This document shows positions 10,728 to 20,225 of a stretch of DNA of 64,000 bases, piece after piece. The first letter of the stretch is position 1; each line of letters starts with the position of its first letter. Made by a program: the position numbers and the translations under genes. The notes beneath the pieces were generated by a model. It was not told where the DNA came from. It did no database searches and was given only the letters and a program-made list of their open reading frames with translations. This DNA comes from Corticibacter populi (GTDB lineage Bacteria; Pseudomonadota; Gammaproteobacteria; Burkholderiales; Burkholderiaceae_C): assembly GCF_004217315.1 (NCBI RefSeq), contig NZ_SGWR01000005.1, forward strand, positions 310,001 through 374,000, read 5' to 3'.

Positions 10728-12749
10728 ATGGATCAAACACTGTCTGCTTCGACCCTGGTCTGGGTGCCGCTGGCGCCGCTGATCGGCTCGGTCCTCGTGG
10801 GGATCTTTGGTACCGCCATGGGCGGCAACCTGCTGGGCCGCAAGGCCTGCCACAGCATCACCATCCTCGGGGTGCTGGTGGCCTTCCTGCTGTCGGCATG
10901 GACACTCTGCCAGGTGCTGGGCGGGGCCAGCTTCAACCAGACGCTCTACACCTGGATGGTGCTGGGCAACGTCAGCATGGAGGTGGGCTTCCAGATCGAC
11001 AGCCTGTCGGCCATGATGATGTGCGTGGTGACCTTCGTCTCGCTGATGGTGCACCTCTACACCATCGGCTACATGGACGGGGACCCCGGCTACAACCGCT
11101 TCTTCTCTTACATCTCGCTCTTCACCTTTTCGATGCTGATGCTGGTGATGAGCAACAACATGCTCCAGCTGTTCTTCGGCTGGGAGGCGGTGGGCCTGGT
11201 GTCTTATTTGCTGATCGGCTTCTGGTACAAGAAGTCGACGGCGGTGTTCGCCAACCTCAAGGCCTTTCTGATCAACCGCGTGGGCGACTTCGGTTTCATC
11301 CTGGGCATCGGCCTCTTGGTGGCGCAGGTCGGCTCGTTCAATTACAACGACGTGTTCGCCCAGGCCGACCAGCTGGCGCCGCTGACCCTCACCGGCACCG
11401 ACTGGAGCCTGCTGACGGTGGCGCTGATCTGCCTTTTCATCGGTGCGATGGGCAAGAGTGCGCAGTTCCCGCTGCATGTCTGGCTGCCCGACTCGATGGA
11501 AGGCCCGACGCCAATCTCCGCGCTGATCCACGCCGCCACCATGGTGACGGCCGGCATCTTCATGGTGGCGCGCTTCTCGCCGCTCTATGAGCTCTCGGAC
11601 GCGGCGCTGAACTTCATCCTGGTGATTGGCGCCATCACGGCCTTCTTCATGGGCCTCCTGGGCCTGATCCAGAACGACATCAAGCGCGTGGTGGCCTATT
11701 CGACGCTCTCGCAGCTGGGCTACATGACGGTGGCGCTGGGTGCCTCGGCCTACAACGTCGCGGTGTTCCACCTGATGACGCATGCGTTCTTCAAGGCACT
11801 GCTGTTCCTTGGCGCCGGCTCGGTCATCATGGGCGTGCATCACAACCAGGACATGCGCTACATGGGCGGTCTCTGGAAATACATGCCGATCACCTGGATC
11901 ACTTCGCTGCTCGGCTCTCTGGCGCTGATCGGCACGCCGTTCTTCTCGGGTTTCTACTCGAAGGACGCCATCATCGAAGCGGTGCACGCCAGCAACCTGC
12001 CGGCTTCGGGCATCGCCTACTGGGCCGTGCTCTCGGGCGTGTTCATCACGGCGTTCTACTCGTTCCGCATGTACTTCCTGGTGTTCCACGGCAAGGAGCG
12101 CTACGACCAGGACCCACATGCGCACGACCATCACCATGACGACGATGGCCACGGCCACCATGACAGCAAACCGCACGAATCGCCCTGGGTGGTGACGGTG
12201 CCGCTGGTGCTGCTGGCGATCCCCTCGGTCGGCATTGGTGGCTACGTGCTGATGGACTTTTTGTTCGGCGACTTTTTCAATGGCGTCACCTACGTCAACG
12301 ATGCCATCCACCCGGCCATGCATGAGCTGCGCGAGGAAATCCATGGCGCCGTGGCGATGGGGCTGCACGCTTTCTCGACCGCACCATTCTGGCTGGCACT
12401 GGCCGGCGTGATCGGCGCCTGGTATTGCTACCTGGTCAATCCGAAGGTCCCGCAGTTCTTCATGAAGACCTTCCATCCCGTCTACCGGCTGTTCGAAGAG
12501 AAGTACTACATGGACAGGCTGTGGATCGATGTCATCGGCGGCGGCTTCACCCGCTTGGGCAAGCTGTTCTGGAAGGCCGGCGACCAGGCGGTGATCGACG
12601 GCGCGGTGGTCAATGGCTCGTGGAAGCTGGTGGGCTGGGTTGCCGGCATCGTGCGCTGGTTCCAGACCGGCTACATCTACTACTACGCACTGGTCATGAT
12701 TCTTGGCGTGTTTGCCCTGATGACGTACTTCGTGTGGCTGGCCAAGTAA
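10728..12749 (+). CDS. nuoL: NADH-quinone oxidoreductase subunit L
   Basis: The 673-residue protein is an antiporter-like proton-pumping subunit at the distal end of the membrane arm, with about 16 helices and the long lateral helix at the C-terminus. Conserved segments include FFGWEAVGLVSYLLIGFWY, MGKSAQFPLHVWLPDSMEGP with the pumping Lys, and TPISALIHAATMVTAGIFM. Around residues 463-485 there is a His/Asp-rich loop (HAHDHHHDDDGHGHHD), which is frequent in betaproteobacterial NuoL and probably lies at the membrane surface. nuoM follows 22 bases downstream. Confidence 0.98.
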   Translation: MDQTLSASTLVWVPLAPLIGSVLVGIFGTAMGGNLLGRKACHSITILGVLVAFLLSAWTLCQVLGGASFNQTLYTWMVLGNVSMEVGFQIDSLSAMMMCVVTFVSLMVHLYTIGYMDGDPGYNRFFSYISLFTFSMLMLVMSNNMLQLFFGWEAVGLVSYLLIGFWYKKSTAVFANLKAFLINRVGDFGFILGIGLLVAQVGSFNYNDVFAQADQLAPLTLTGTDWSLLTVALICLFIGAMGKSAQFPLHVWLPDSMEGPTPISALIHAATMVTAGIFMVARFSPLYELSDAALNFILVIGAITAFFMGLLGLIQNDIKRVVAYSTLSQLGYMTVALGASAYNVAVFHLMTHAFFKALLFLGAGSVIMGVHHNQDMRYMGGLWKYMPITWITSLLGSLALIGTPFFSGFYSKDAIIEAVHASNLPASGIAYWAVLSGVFITAFYSFRMYFLVFHGKERYDQDPHAHDHHHDDDGHGHHDSKPHESPWVVTVPLVLLAIPSVGIGGYVLMDFLFGDFFNGVTYVNDAIHPAMHELREEIHGAVAMGLHAFSTAPFWLALAGVIGAWYCYLVNPKVPQFFMKTFHPVYRLFEEKYYMDRLWIDVIGGGFTRLGKLFWKAGDQAVIDGAVVNGSWKLVGWVAGIVRWFQTGYIYYYALVMILGVFALMTYFVWLAK

Positions 12750-12771
12750 AGAGTACGGGAGTACAAGAAAA

Positions 12772-14247
12772 ATGGGATGGTTGAGTCTCGCGATCTGGGT
12801 GCCCATCGTGGCGGGCATCATCTTGCTGCCGCTGGGCAGGCCCTGTCACGCCAATCTGGTGCGTTGGCTGGCGTTGGCGGCTTCGCTGCTGGGCCTGCTG
12901 GTGACGCTGCCGCTCTACACCGGCTTCGACACCGGCACGGCGCAGATGCAGTTCGTCGAACAGGCGGTCTGGATCTCCACTTTCAACATCCAGTACCACC
13001 TTGGGGTCGACGGCCTGTCGTTCTGGTTCATTCCGCTGACCGCCTTCATCACGGTGATCGTGGTGATCGCCTCGTGGCAGAGCATCACCGAGCGCGTCAA
13101 CCAGTACATGGCGGCGTTCCTGATCCTTTCGGGCCTGATGATCGGCGTTTTCGCTGCGCTCGACGGCATGTTGTTCTACGTGTTCTTCGAGGCCACGCTG
13201 ATTCCGATGTACCTGATCATCGGCATCTGGGGCGGACCGCGCAAGATTTACGCGGCCTTCAAGTTCTTCCTTTACACGCTGCTGGGTTCGCTGCTGACGC
13301 TGGTGGCGCTGATCTACCTCTACAACCGCTCGGGTGGCAGCTTCGACATCCAGGCCTGGCACCAGCTGCCGCTCTCGCTGGCCGAGCAGACCTGGATCTT
13401 CTTTGCCTTCTTCGCGGCCTTTGCGGTGAAAATTCCTATGTGGCCGGTGCACACCTGGCTGCCCGACGTGCACGTCGAGGCGCCCACCGGTGGTTCCGCG
13501 GTGCTGGCGGCCATCATGCTCAAGCTCGGTGCCTATGGCTTTCTGCGCTTTTCGCTGCCGATCGCGCCCGACGCCGCCCATGAATATGCCTGGCTGATGA
13601 TCGTGCTCTCGCTGATCGCGGTGATCTACGTCGGCCTGGTGGCGATGGTGCAGCAGGACATGAAGAAGCTGGTGGCCTATTCGTCGGTGGCGCACATGGG
13701 TTTCGTGACGCTGGGCTTCTTCCTCTTCAACGAAATCGGCATGACCGGCGCGATCGTGCAGATGGTTGCGCACGGCTTCGTCTCGGCGGCCATGTTCCTG
13801 GCCATCGGCGTGCTGTACGACCGCATGCACACCCGCGAGATCGCCGCCTATGGCGGGGTGGTCAACACCATGCCGCGCTTTGCCGCCTTTGCGCTGCTGT
13901 TCGCGATGGCCAACTGCGGCCTGCCCGCCACGGCCGGCTTCGTCGGCGAGTGGATGGTGATCCTCGGCGGCGTCGAATACCACTTCGGCATTGGCCTGCT
14001 GGCGGCGACGGCACTGATCCTGGGCGCGGCCTATTCGCTGCTCATGTACAAGAAGGTGTACCTGGGCGATGTGACCAATCCGCATGTGCAGGAACTGCAG
14101 GACCTCAACTGCCGCGAGTTCCTGGTGATGGCGATTCTTGCCGTGGCCATCCTCTTCATGGGGGTTTATCCCAAGCCGTTCACCGATGTGATGAACGCTT
14201 CGGTCGTCGAACTGCTGCAGCACGTCGCACAAAGCAAGCTCCCCTAA
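12772..14247 (+). CDS. nuoM: NADH-quinone oxidoreductase subunit M
   Basis: The 491-residue antiporter-like subunit has about 14 helices. It shows YFV-type ND4 landmarks: LGVDGLSFWFIPLTAFI, FYVFFEATLIPMYLIIGIWG, VKIPMWPVHTWLPDVHVEAP and KKLVAYSSVAHMGFV. It translocates protons in the membrane arm between NuoL and NuoN. It lies 22 bases after nuoL and 21 bases before nuoN, in the same transcript. Confidence 0.98.
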   Translation: MGWLSLAIWVPIVAGIILLPLGRPCHANLVRWLALAASLLGLLVTLPLYTGFDTGTAQMQFVEQAVWISTFNIQYHLGVDGLSFWFIPLTAFITVIVVIASWQSITERVNQYMAAFLILSGLMIGVFAALDGMLFYVFFEATLIPMYLIIGIWGGPRKIYAAFKFFLYTLLGSLLTLVALIYLYNRSGGSFDIQAWHQLPLSLAEQTWIFFAFFAAFAVKIPMWPVHTWLPDVHVEAPTGGSAVLAAIMLKLGAYGFLRFSLPIAPDAAHEYAWLMIVLSLIAVIYVGLVAMVQQDMKKLVAYSSVAHMGFVTLGFFLFNEIGMTGAIVQMVAHGFVSAAMFLAIGVLYDRMHTREIAAYGGVVNTMPRFAAFALLFAMANCGLPATAGFVGEWMVILGGVEYHFGIGLLAATALILGAAYSLLMYKKVYLGDVTNPHVQELQDLNCREFLVMAILAVAILFMGVYPKPFTDVMNASVVELLQHVAQSKLP

Positions 14248-14268
14248 TCGCCTAGAGAGAACCAAGAC

Positions 14269-15765
14269 ATGATTGATGAATACAGCTGGGTGGCCGTATT
14301 TCCGGAATTGGTGCTGCTGGTGATGGCCTGCGCCATCACCCTGGTGGACCTGGGCGAGAAGCGCTTGCTGCGCGGCAGCACCTACTGGCTGTCCATGCTC
14401 ACGCTGGCGGTGGTCGCGGCGATGAACTTCTACTACGCCAGCACCGGCAACACCATTTACGGCTTCGGCAACATGATGGTGGTCGATTCGATGGCCAGCT
14501 GGCTCAAGGGCTTTGCGACCGTTGCGGTGATGGTCACGCTGACCTATGCGCGCCCGTACTCCGCCTCGCGGGACATGATGCGCGGCGGTGAGCTGTTCAC
14601 CCTGTCGCTGCTGGCGCTGCTGGGCATCGACTTCATGATCTCCGGCAATAACCTGCTACTGCTGTACCTGGGCCTGGAGCTGCTGACGCTTTCGAGCTAT
14701 GCGCTGGTGGCACTGCGCCGCGACGATGAGCGGGCCACCGAGGCGGCGATGAAGTATTTCGTGCTCGGCGCCATGGCCAGTGGCTTCCTGCTCTACGGCA
14801 TGTCGATGATCTACGGCGCCACCGGCTCGCTGGACATCGGCGAGATTTTCAAGGCCATCAATTCCGGCCTGGTCGGCACGCAGGTGCTGGTGTTCGGTTT
14901 GGTGTTCGTGGTGGCCGGCCTGGCCTTCAAGCTGGGTGCCGTGCCCTTCCACATGTGGATCCCGGACGTCTACCATGGCGCGCCCACCGCCATCACGCTG
15001 GTCATTGCCTCGGCGCCCAAGCTGGCGGCCTTCGGCATGATCATGCGCCTGCTGGTCGAGGGCCTGCTGCCGCTGGCCACCGATTGGCAGCAGATGCTGG
15101 GCGTGCTGGCGATCGGCTCGCTCTTCATCGGCAACCTGGCGGCGATCGCGCAGCGCAACCTCAAGCGCATGCTGGCCTATTCGACCATCTCGCATGTCGG
15201 TTTCATCCTGCTGGGCTTGATGTCCGGCGTGCAGGGCGGCGAGATCGATGCCACTTCCGCACAGGCCGCCTATGGTTCGGCGATGTTCTACGTCATCACC
15301 TACGTGCTGACCACGCTGGCGACCTTCGGCATCATCCTGCTGCTCGCGCGTGACGGCTTCGAGGCCGACGAGATCGCCGATCTGGCCGGCCTCAACCAGC
15401 GCAGCCCGCTGTATGCCGGCGTGATGGCGATCTGCATGTTCTCGATGGCCGGCATCCCGCCGCTGGTGGGCTTCTATGCCAAGTTCGCGGTGCTGCAGGC
15501 GCTGGTGTCCACTGGCTCGGGGCTCCATGTCGCGCTGGCGGTGTTCGCGGTGATGATGTCGCTGGTCGGTGCGTTCTATTACCTGCGCGTCGTCAAGGTC
15601 ATGTACTTCGACGCGCCCGATGCGCAAACCGGTGCGATCACTGCGCGCTGGGACATCAAGGCCGTGCTGGCTGCCAATGGCGGGCTGGTGCTGCTGCTGG
15701 GCATTCTGCCCGGCGGCCTGATGGCGATCTGCACCGAAGCCATCCTCAATGCCCTGCGTGGTTGA
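14269..15765 (+). CDS. nuoN: NADH-quinone oxidoreductase subunit N
   Basis: The 498-residue antiporter-like subunit has the ND2-type motifs [40 protein letters not shown] and [16 protein letters not shown], with the conserved pumping Glu and Lys residues. It closes the 14-gene complex I set; every subunit A-N is present, intact and in the canonical order. The DUF2818 gene follows after 59 bases. Confidence 0.98.
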   Translation: MIDEYSWVAVFPELVLLVMACAITLVDLGEKRLLRGSTYWLSMLTLAVVAAMNFYYASTGNTIYGFGNMMVVDSMASWLKGFATVAVMVTLTYARPYSASRDMMRGGELFTLSLLALLGIDFMISGNNLLLLYLGLELLTLSSYALVALRRDDERATEAAMKYFVLGAMASGFLLYGMSMIYGATGSLDIGEIFKAINSGLVGTQVLVFGLVFVVAGLAFKLGAVPFHMWIPDVYHGAPTAITLVIASAPKLAAFGMIMRLLVEGLLPLATDWQQMLGVLAIGSLFIGNLAAIAQRNLKRMLAYSTISHVGFILLGLMSGVQGGEIDATSAQAAYGSAMFYVITYVLTTLATFGIILLLARDGFEADEIADLAGLNQRSPLYAGVMAICMFSMAGIPPLVGFYAKFAVLQALVSTGSGLHVALAVFAVMMSLVGAFYYLRVVKVMYFDAPDAQTGAITARWDIKAVLAANGGLVLLLGILPGGLMAICTEAILNALRG

Positions 15766-15824
15766 TTGCCGCGGGCGCTGTGCGGGTGCCCGTTCGCCTG
15801 TTCCGATGATGCGATGCCACTGAC

Positions 15825-16130
15825 ATGGATCTGAGTCTCTCCATCTGGCTGGTCATCGTACTGGCCTTCGCCGCCGCCAATCTGCCCTTCGTCAGCGAGC
15901 GCATCCTGCTGGTAGGCCCCAGGCCCTCCCGGCGCAAGTCCATGTGGTGGCGCTGGCTGGAGCTGGTCCTGCTCTATGGCATCGTCGGCCTGATCGCGCA
16001 CCGCCTGGAGGCGCAGGCCGGCCAGGTCACGCCGCAGGGCTGGGAGTTCTATGCGATCACGGCTTGCCTGTTCCTCACCTTCGCCTTTCCCGGCTTCATC
16101 TATCGCTATCTGTTGCGCCAGCGCCGATAA
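15825..16130 (+). CDS. DUF2818 family membrane protein
   Basis: This 101-residue protein has three predicted membrane helices (about residues 7-25, 42-60 and 75-95) and ends in a basic tail, RYLLRQRR. The sequence, with FAAANLPFVSERILLVGP near the start, matches the DUF2818 family, which is known mainly as a small gene directly after nuoN in betaproteobacteria. Its function is unknown; the conserved position suggests a role in complex I assembly or stability, but nothing in the sequence proves it. Confidence 0.85.
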   Translation: MDLSLSIWLVIVLAFAAANLPFVSERILLVGPRPSRRKSMWWRWLELVLLYGIVGLIAHRLEAQAGQVTPQGWEFYAITACLFLTFAFPGFIYRYLLRQRR

Positions 16131-16193
16131 TGGAAAGGCCTGCCCGGGCCATCACGGCGTTGTGGGGCAGGCAATCGGGAGATTGACGGCATC

Positions 16194-16682
16194 ATGAAGG
16201 TTCTCGACCTGCGCTGTGACAGCGGTCATGTGTTCGAGGGCTGGTTTGCGTCGGATGACGACTACCAGTCCCAGATGAGCCGTGGCCTGCTGCAATGTCC
16301 GGTTTGCAACAGCCCGCATGTCGGCAAGACGCTGAGCGCGCCGCGGCTCAACGCGAAGAGCAATACCAGGTCTGCTTCTGCGGCCAGCGCGCGCCCGGAG
16401 GATGCCCTCACACCGCCTGGCGCTCTTCATGCGGCAGAGTCGCCGGGACCGGCACAACGCGCCGCAATGCAGGCCAGGTGGCTGCGCCAGGCCCGTGAGT
16501 TGGTGCGGCAGGCCGAGGACGTCGGTGGCAATTTTCCCAATGAAGCACGCCGCATCCATGCGGGCGAGGCGCCCGAGCGTCCCATCCACGGTCAGGCCAG
16601 CGTGGGCGAGATGGTCGAGCTGCTGCAGGAGGGGATTGCGGTGCTGCCCTTGCCGGACGTGGTCAACGAGCCGGTGCAATAA
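16194..16682 (+). CDS. DUF1178 family protein
   Basis: The 162-residue protein begins MKVLDLRCDSGHVFEGWFAS and has CPVCNSPHVGKTLSAPRLN near residue 40, so Cys8, Cys42 and Cys45 with nearby His could form a zinc ribbon. This matches DUF1178, a small family of unknown function. The middle (residues 55-90) is low-complexity Ala/Ser/Pro. In relatives a NUDIX hydrolase gene often lies between DUF2818 and DUF1178 after nuoN; none is here. Its last 20 bases overlap the convergent COG3235 gene. Confidence 0.85.
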   Translation: MKVLDLRCDSGHVFEGWFASDDDYQSQMSRGLLQCPVCNSPHVGKTLSAPRLNAKSNTRSASAASARPEDALTPPGALHAAESPGPAQRAAMQARWLRQARELVRQAEDVGGNFPNEARRIHAGEAPERPIHGQASVGEMVELLQEGIAVLPLPDVVNEPVQ

Positions 16683-17316
16683 AGCGGTCGGACCAGGTTG
16701 CCAGCCACTGCGGACGAAAGGCCACGAAAACCGCGCACAGCATGCCGGTGACGAAGCCGTCACCCCAGGCTGTCAGCCAATGTCCAACCAGGGACAGTGA
16801 TCCCTCCACACCCGCCAGTCGCCGCCCCTGGGCATAGGCCCACAGGCTACCGAGGAAGAGGCTCAGCACGGTGCCCAGGAAACAGCGGCCAATCACGTAC
16901 ACGAACAAATGCGTGCCTAGCATGCGCCGGATCGCGGCGCCGATCAGCACCGCGAACGTCGCCGGCAACAGGCCTTGCCAGACCAGCATGTCCAGGCCTT
17001 CCTGCCAGCCCGCGCCCGTCAGCCAGAGCGCGGCCAGCGCCACCAGCACCAGCGTGGGCACGGCCAGCGGCCAGCCCAGCATCAGCAACACCAGGCAGGC
17101 GCCCGACCACGGCAGTTGCATTGGCATCTGGTGCAGTCGTGGCAGCGCCCACAACCATGGCAGCACGGCCAGGCTGGCCAGCAGTGGCGTCAGCAGCGCC
17201 TGGCCGCTGCCGCGCAGCATGTGCCAGGGGCGCAGGCTCAGGGCCAGCAGCAGGCAGGCCAGCGCAAAGCTGGCTTCGTACAGGGGGAAGGGGGCGGGCG
17301 GTTCCATGGCGTCCAC
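16663..17316 (-). CDS. COG3235-type integral membrane protein (annotated in relatives as ECF transporter permease-like)
   Basis: The 217-residue protein has about six or seven hydrophobic helices and few charged residues. Short motifs such as LVWQGLLPATFAVLIGAAIR, HLFVYVIGRCFLGT and WLTAWGDGFVTGM resemble the COG3235 predicted membrane protein family, sometimes labelled energy-coupling factor permease or CbiM-like. No ATPase or substrate-binding gene lies nearby, so the substrate is unknown. The start at 17316 could instead be the Met three codons later. The 3' end overlaps the DUF1178 gene on the other strand by 20 bases. Confidence 0.7.
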   Translation of the reverse strand: MDAMEPPAPFPLYEASFALACLLLALSLRPWHMLRGSGQALLTPLLASLAVLPWLWALPRLHQMPMQLPWSGACLVLLMLGWPLAVPTLVLVALAALWLTGAGWQEGLDMLVWQGLLPATFAVLIGAAIRRMLGTHLFVYVIGRCFLGTVLSLFLGSLWAYAQGRRLAGVEGSLSLVGHWLTAWGDGFVTGMLCAVFVAFRPQWLATWSDRFIAPAR

Positions 17317-17376
17317 AGCGATGGTCAGGGACGATTATCACCGTGGCCGGGTGCCGCCGCAGCCGCCCGGCCGGCA

Positions 17377-18708
17377 TCAAGGCTTGCGGGCCGGCTTGGG
17401 CAGCAGCGTGTAGGCGAGGGTGCCGGCCGCGATCATGGCGGCGATGCAACCGAACACGGCTGCGTACTTCTCATGGCCATGCTGCTCGGCCCAACTGGCA
17501 GCCTGGCCGCTGAGCCACTGCATGAAGGCGACGCCGAGAAACATCGACATGGTGAAGAGGGCCATGGCGCGTCCGGTCATGTCGCTGGGGTAGGCACTGC
17601 GCACGTCGGCATACTGCCAGACCGTGTAGCCCATGCAGATGGCGACGCCGATGATGCAGCCGATCGCCAGCGTCAGGCTGCTGGCGCAGGCCAGCAGGAC
17701 GAACAGCAGCACCAGCGACCAGGGAAAGGCCATCAGCCAGTAGCGCCGCCGGGCATCGCCCGGATCCATGCGGCCGAACAGCGACGGCGCGAACAGCGAG
17801 ATCAGCGACAACGCCAATGCCACATTGCCGCTGAAGATCAGGCTCTGGCCGAAACGGTCGACCAGCAAGGGTGCCAGCCAGAGCCCGCGCAGGCTGATGA
17901 AGGAGGCGTAGCCCACGAACACCAGCGCCAGAATGCCGGCCGTGTGCGGCATGCGCAGCAGCGCCCCATAGCCTTTGAGGGAGGCCAGCAGCGAGGGACG
18001 CGCAGTGGTTGCGCGGGCAGGAGAAGATGTACCGGTCGCTGTACCAACCGCCAGTGCGGCTGGCTCGAAGACTCTCAGGTAGATCATCACCCAGCCGAGC
18101 AGGCTCAGGCCCGACAGCACCCAGAAACAGGCGCGCCAGCCGAAATGCTCGGCCAGCCAGGCCAGCGGCGTGCCGGTGAAGATCAGGCCCAGCCCGCCCA
18201 TGCCCAGCGCCAGGCCGGACATCGCGGCGAACTTCTCCGCCGGGAAATGGCGGGCGATGAACACGGTGCAGACCAGGAAGGCCGGAGCGCAGCCGATGCC
18301 GATCAGTGCCTGGCTGGCGATCAGCACGGCGGGTGACGGCGCCAGCGCTGCCAGTGCCGCACCGGCGATCGTCAGCGGGAAGGCGATCACGATGGTGCGT
18401 CGGATGCCGAACACGTCGATGCCGATGCCCATCAGCAACTGCATGCTGCCGAAGGCGAGGTGAAACACGCCGGCGACCACGGCCATCTGGCGGTCGTCCA
18501 GGCCGAACTGCGAGATCAGCGGCACCGACAGGATGCCGGCGGTGGTGCGGTAGGCCTGGCTGAGTGCGAAACAGCCGATCAGCGCCGCCAGCATGCGCCA
18601 GATGGCGCGGGAGTGGGCGGCGGATGGGCCGGAGGAAGGGACGGGCATGGACTGGTCGGTCGGTGTGGGTGCTGCCGGTAGCTTAGGCCCGCCATCGGCG
18701 GCACCCAT
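17377..18708 (-). CDS. Major facilitator superfamily transporter
   Basis: The 443-residue protein has 12 predicted helices in two halves of six. After helix 2, GIGIDVFGIRR fits the MFS A-motif (GxLaDrxGrR-like). An Ala/Ser/Pro-rich loop separates the halves around residue 215. Substrate cannot be told from the sequence. The ATG at 18708 lies 10 bases after the coaBC stop; a second ATG at 18648 would remove 20 residues and still leave all helices. The open frame extends further upstream but overlaps coaBC. It is probably the second gene of a coaBC transcript. Confidence 0.8.
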   Translation of the reverse strand: MGAADGGPKLPAAPTPTDQSMPVPSSGPSAAHSRAIWRMLAALIGCFALSQAYRTTAGILSVPLISQFGLDDRQMAVVAGVFHLAFGSMQLLMGIGIDVFGIRRTIVIAFPLTIAGAALAALAPSPAVLIASQALIGIGCAPAFLVCTVFIARHFPAEKFAAMSGLALGMGGLGLIFTGTPLAWLAEHFGWRACFWVLSGLSLLGWVMIYLRVFEPAALAVGTATGTSSPARATTARPSLLASLKGYGALLRMPHTAGILALVFVGYASFISLRGLWLAPLLVDRFGQSLIFSGNVALALSLISLFAPSLFGRMDPGDARRRYWLMAFPWSLVLLFVLLACASSLTLAIGCIIGVAICMGYTVWQYADVRSAYPSDMTGRAMALFTMSMFLGVAFMQWLSGQAASWAEQHGHEKYAAVFGCIAAMIAAGTLAYTLLPKPARKP

Positions 18709-18718
18709 GTCGCTTGAG

Positions 18719-20053
18719 CTACTGCCGGCGCGGCAGCCGCGCGGCGATTTCCAGCAGCAATTGGCGCGCCAGTACCTGCTTGCTCGCGCGTGGCAACTCG
18801 ACATGGCCGCTGTCGTCGAAGAGCGTCAGCACATTGTCGTCCTGGCCGAAAGTGTTGGGGCCGATGTTGCCCACCAGCAACGGCACGCCCTTGCGGCGGC
18901 GCTTGGCCGTGGCGTATTCCACCAGGTTCTCGCTTTCGGCAGCAAAGCCCACGCAATAGAGCTGGCCGCTTTCGGCGCGCGGGCTGTGGGCGATGGTGGC
19001 GAGAATGTCGGGGTTTTCGACGAATTGCAGGCCCGGTGTGGCCTCGCCTTCGGCCTTCTTGATCTTGGCGTCGGCCATGCTGGCCGGGCGCCAGTCGGCC
19101 ACGGCGGCCGTTGCGATGAAGACGTCGGCTGCCCCGGCCTGCTGCTGTACGGCCTCCAGCATCTGCCGGGCCGACTGCACGTCGATGCGCAGCACGCCGC
19201 GCGGCGTCTCCAGCGCCACCGGGCCGCTGATGAGCGTGACTTCGGCACCGGCCTGCTGCGCGGCCTGGGCGATGGCAAAACCCATCTTGCCGCTGGAGCG
19301 ATTGGTGATGCCGCGTACCGGGTCGATGGCTTCGTAGGTGGGGCCCGCGGTGATCAGCACCCGCTTGCCTGCCAGCACCTTGGGCGTGAAGAAGGTGATG
19401 AGGTCGTGCAGGATCTGCCAAGGCTCGAGCATGCGGCCATCGCCGGTCTCGCCGCAGGCCTGTTCGCCATTGCCGACGCCAAGCACGATGGCGCCATCCT
19501 CGGCCACCTGACGCAGGTTGCGGGCGGTGGCCGGATGCTGCCACATTTCCCGGTTCATGGCGGGCGCCAGCAGCAGCGGGGTGCGCTCGATGGGGCGGGC
19601 CAGGCACAGCAGGCTGAGCAGTTCGTCGCAACGCCCCTGCACCAGCCTGGCGATGAAGTCGGCGCTGCAGGGCGCCAATACGATGGCGTCCGCCTCGCGG
19701 CCGAGGTTGATGTGTGGCATGTTGTTGGGCTCGCGCGCATCCCATTGCGACAGATGCACGGGCTGGCCCGAGAGCGCCTGCATGGTCACCGGCGTGATGA
19801 ACTGGCTGGCGGCTTCGGTCATGACGACACGGACGCTGGCACCGGCTTTGACCAGCAGGCGGCACAGCTCGGCCGCCTTGTAGCAGGCAATGCCGCCCGT
19901 CAGTCCCAGCACGATGCGCTTGCCTGCCAGTTCCGCCGCACGGGCGGTGCCCGCCAGCGCCGCCGCATTGCCGGCAACGCCCCCTTGCGGCGCGGCGGCT
20001 GGCACATGGGTCACGGGATAGGGCGGGGCGGCCGGGCACTGGTTGGTTTGCAT
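18719..20053 (-). CDS. coaBC: Bifunctional phosphopantothenoylcysteine decarboxylase / phosphopantothenate-cysteine ligase
   Basis: The 444-residue protein catalyses two steps of coenzyme A synthesis. The N-terminal CoaC flavoprotein domain starts with KRIVLGLTGGIACYKAAEL and includes MPHINLGREAD with the catalytic His. The C-terminal CoaB domain has GPTYEAIDPVRGITNRSSGK and the CTP-binding DAKIKKAEGE. The ATG at 20053 has GGAG five bases upstream and is preferred over an upstream Met at 20131. The first 40 residues are Pro/Ala-rich and unconserved. dut, a common neighbour, is absent; an MFS gene follows instead. Confidence 0.96.
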   Translation of the reverse strand: MQTNQCPAAPPYPVTHVPAAAPQGGVAGNAAALAGTARAAELAGKRIVLGLTGGIACYKAAELCRLLVKAGASVRVVMTEAASQFITPVTMQALSGQPVHLSQWDAREPNNMPHINLGREADAIVLAPCSADFIARLVQGRCDELLSLLCLARPIERTPLLLAPAMNREMWQHPATARNLRQVAEDGAIVLGVGNGEQACGETGDGRMLEPWQILHDLITFFTPKVLAGKRVLITAGPTYEAIDPVRGITNRSSGKMGFAIAQAAQQAGAEVTLISGPVALETPRGVLRIDVQSARQMLEAVQQQAGAADVFIATAAVADWRPASMADAKIKKAEGEATPGLQFVENPDILATIAHSPRAESGQLYCVGFAAESENLVEYATAKRRRKGVPLLVGNIGPNTFGQDDNVLTLFDDSGHVELPRASKQVLARQLLLEIAARLPRRQ

Positions 20054-20225
20054 CGTGTCTCCGCAAAGCGATACGCTGATGGGCAGGGGCGCCCAGTCTA
20101 TCGGAAAACCTTGGAGCTGACAGGGCTTCACGGGGCCGGGCCGCCCGAAGGCGATCCGGGGCGGCGCGGCCTGGGCGCTACACTAGCGGCTGTCGAGGTC
20201 CCTTCCCGTTTTCTCCCTGCTTTCC

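Noticed and set aside
10704-12821. A 705-codon minus-strand open frame opposite nuoL
   Set aside because: Antisense artefact; composition is His/Arg/Gln-rich with no recognisable domain.
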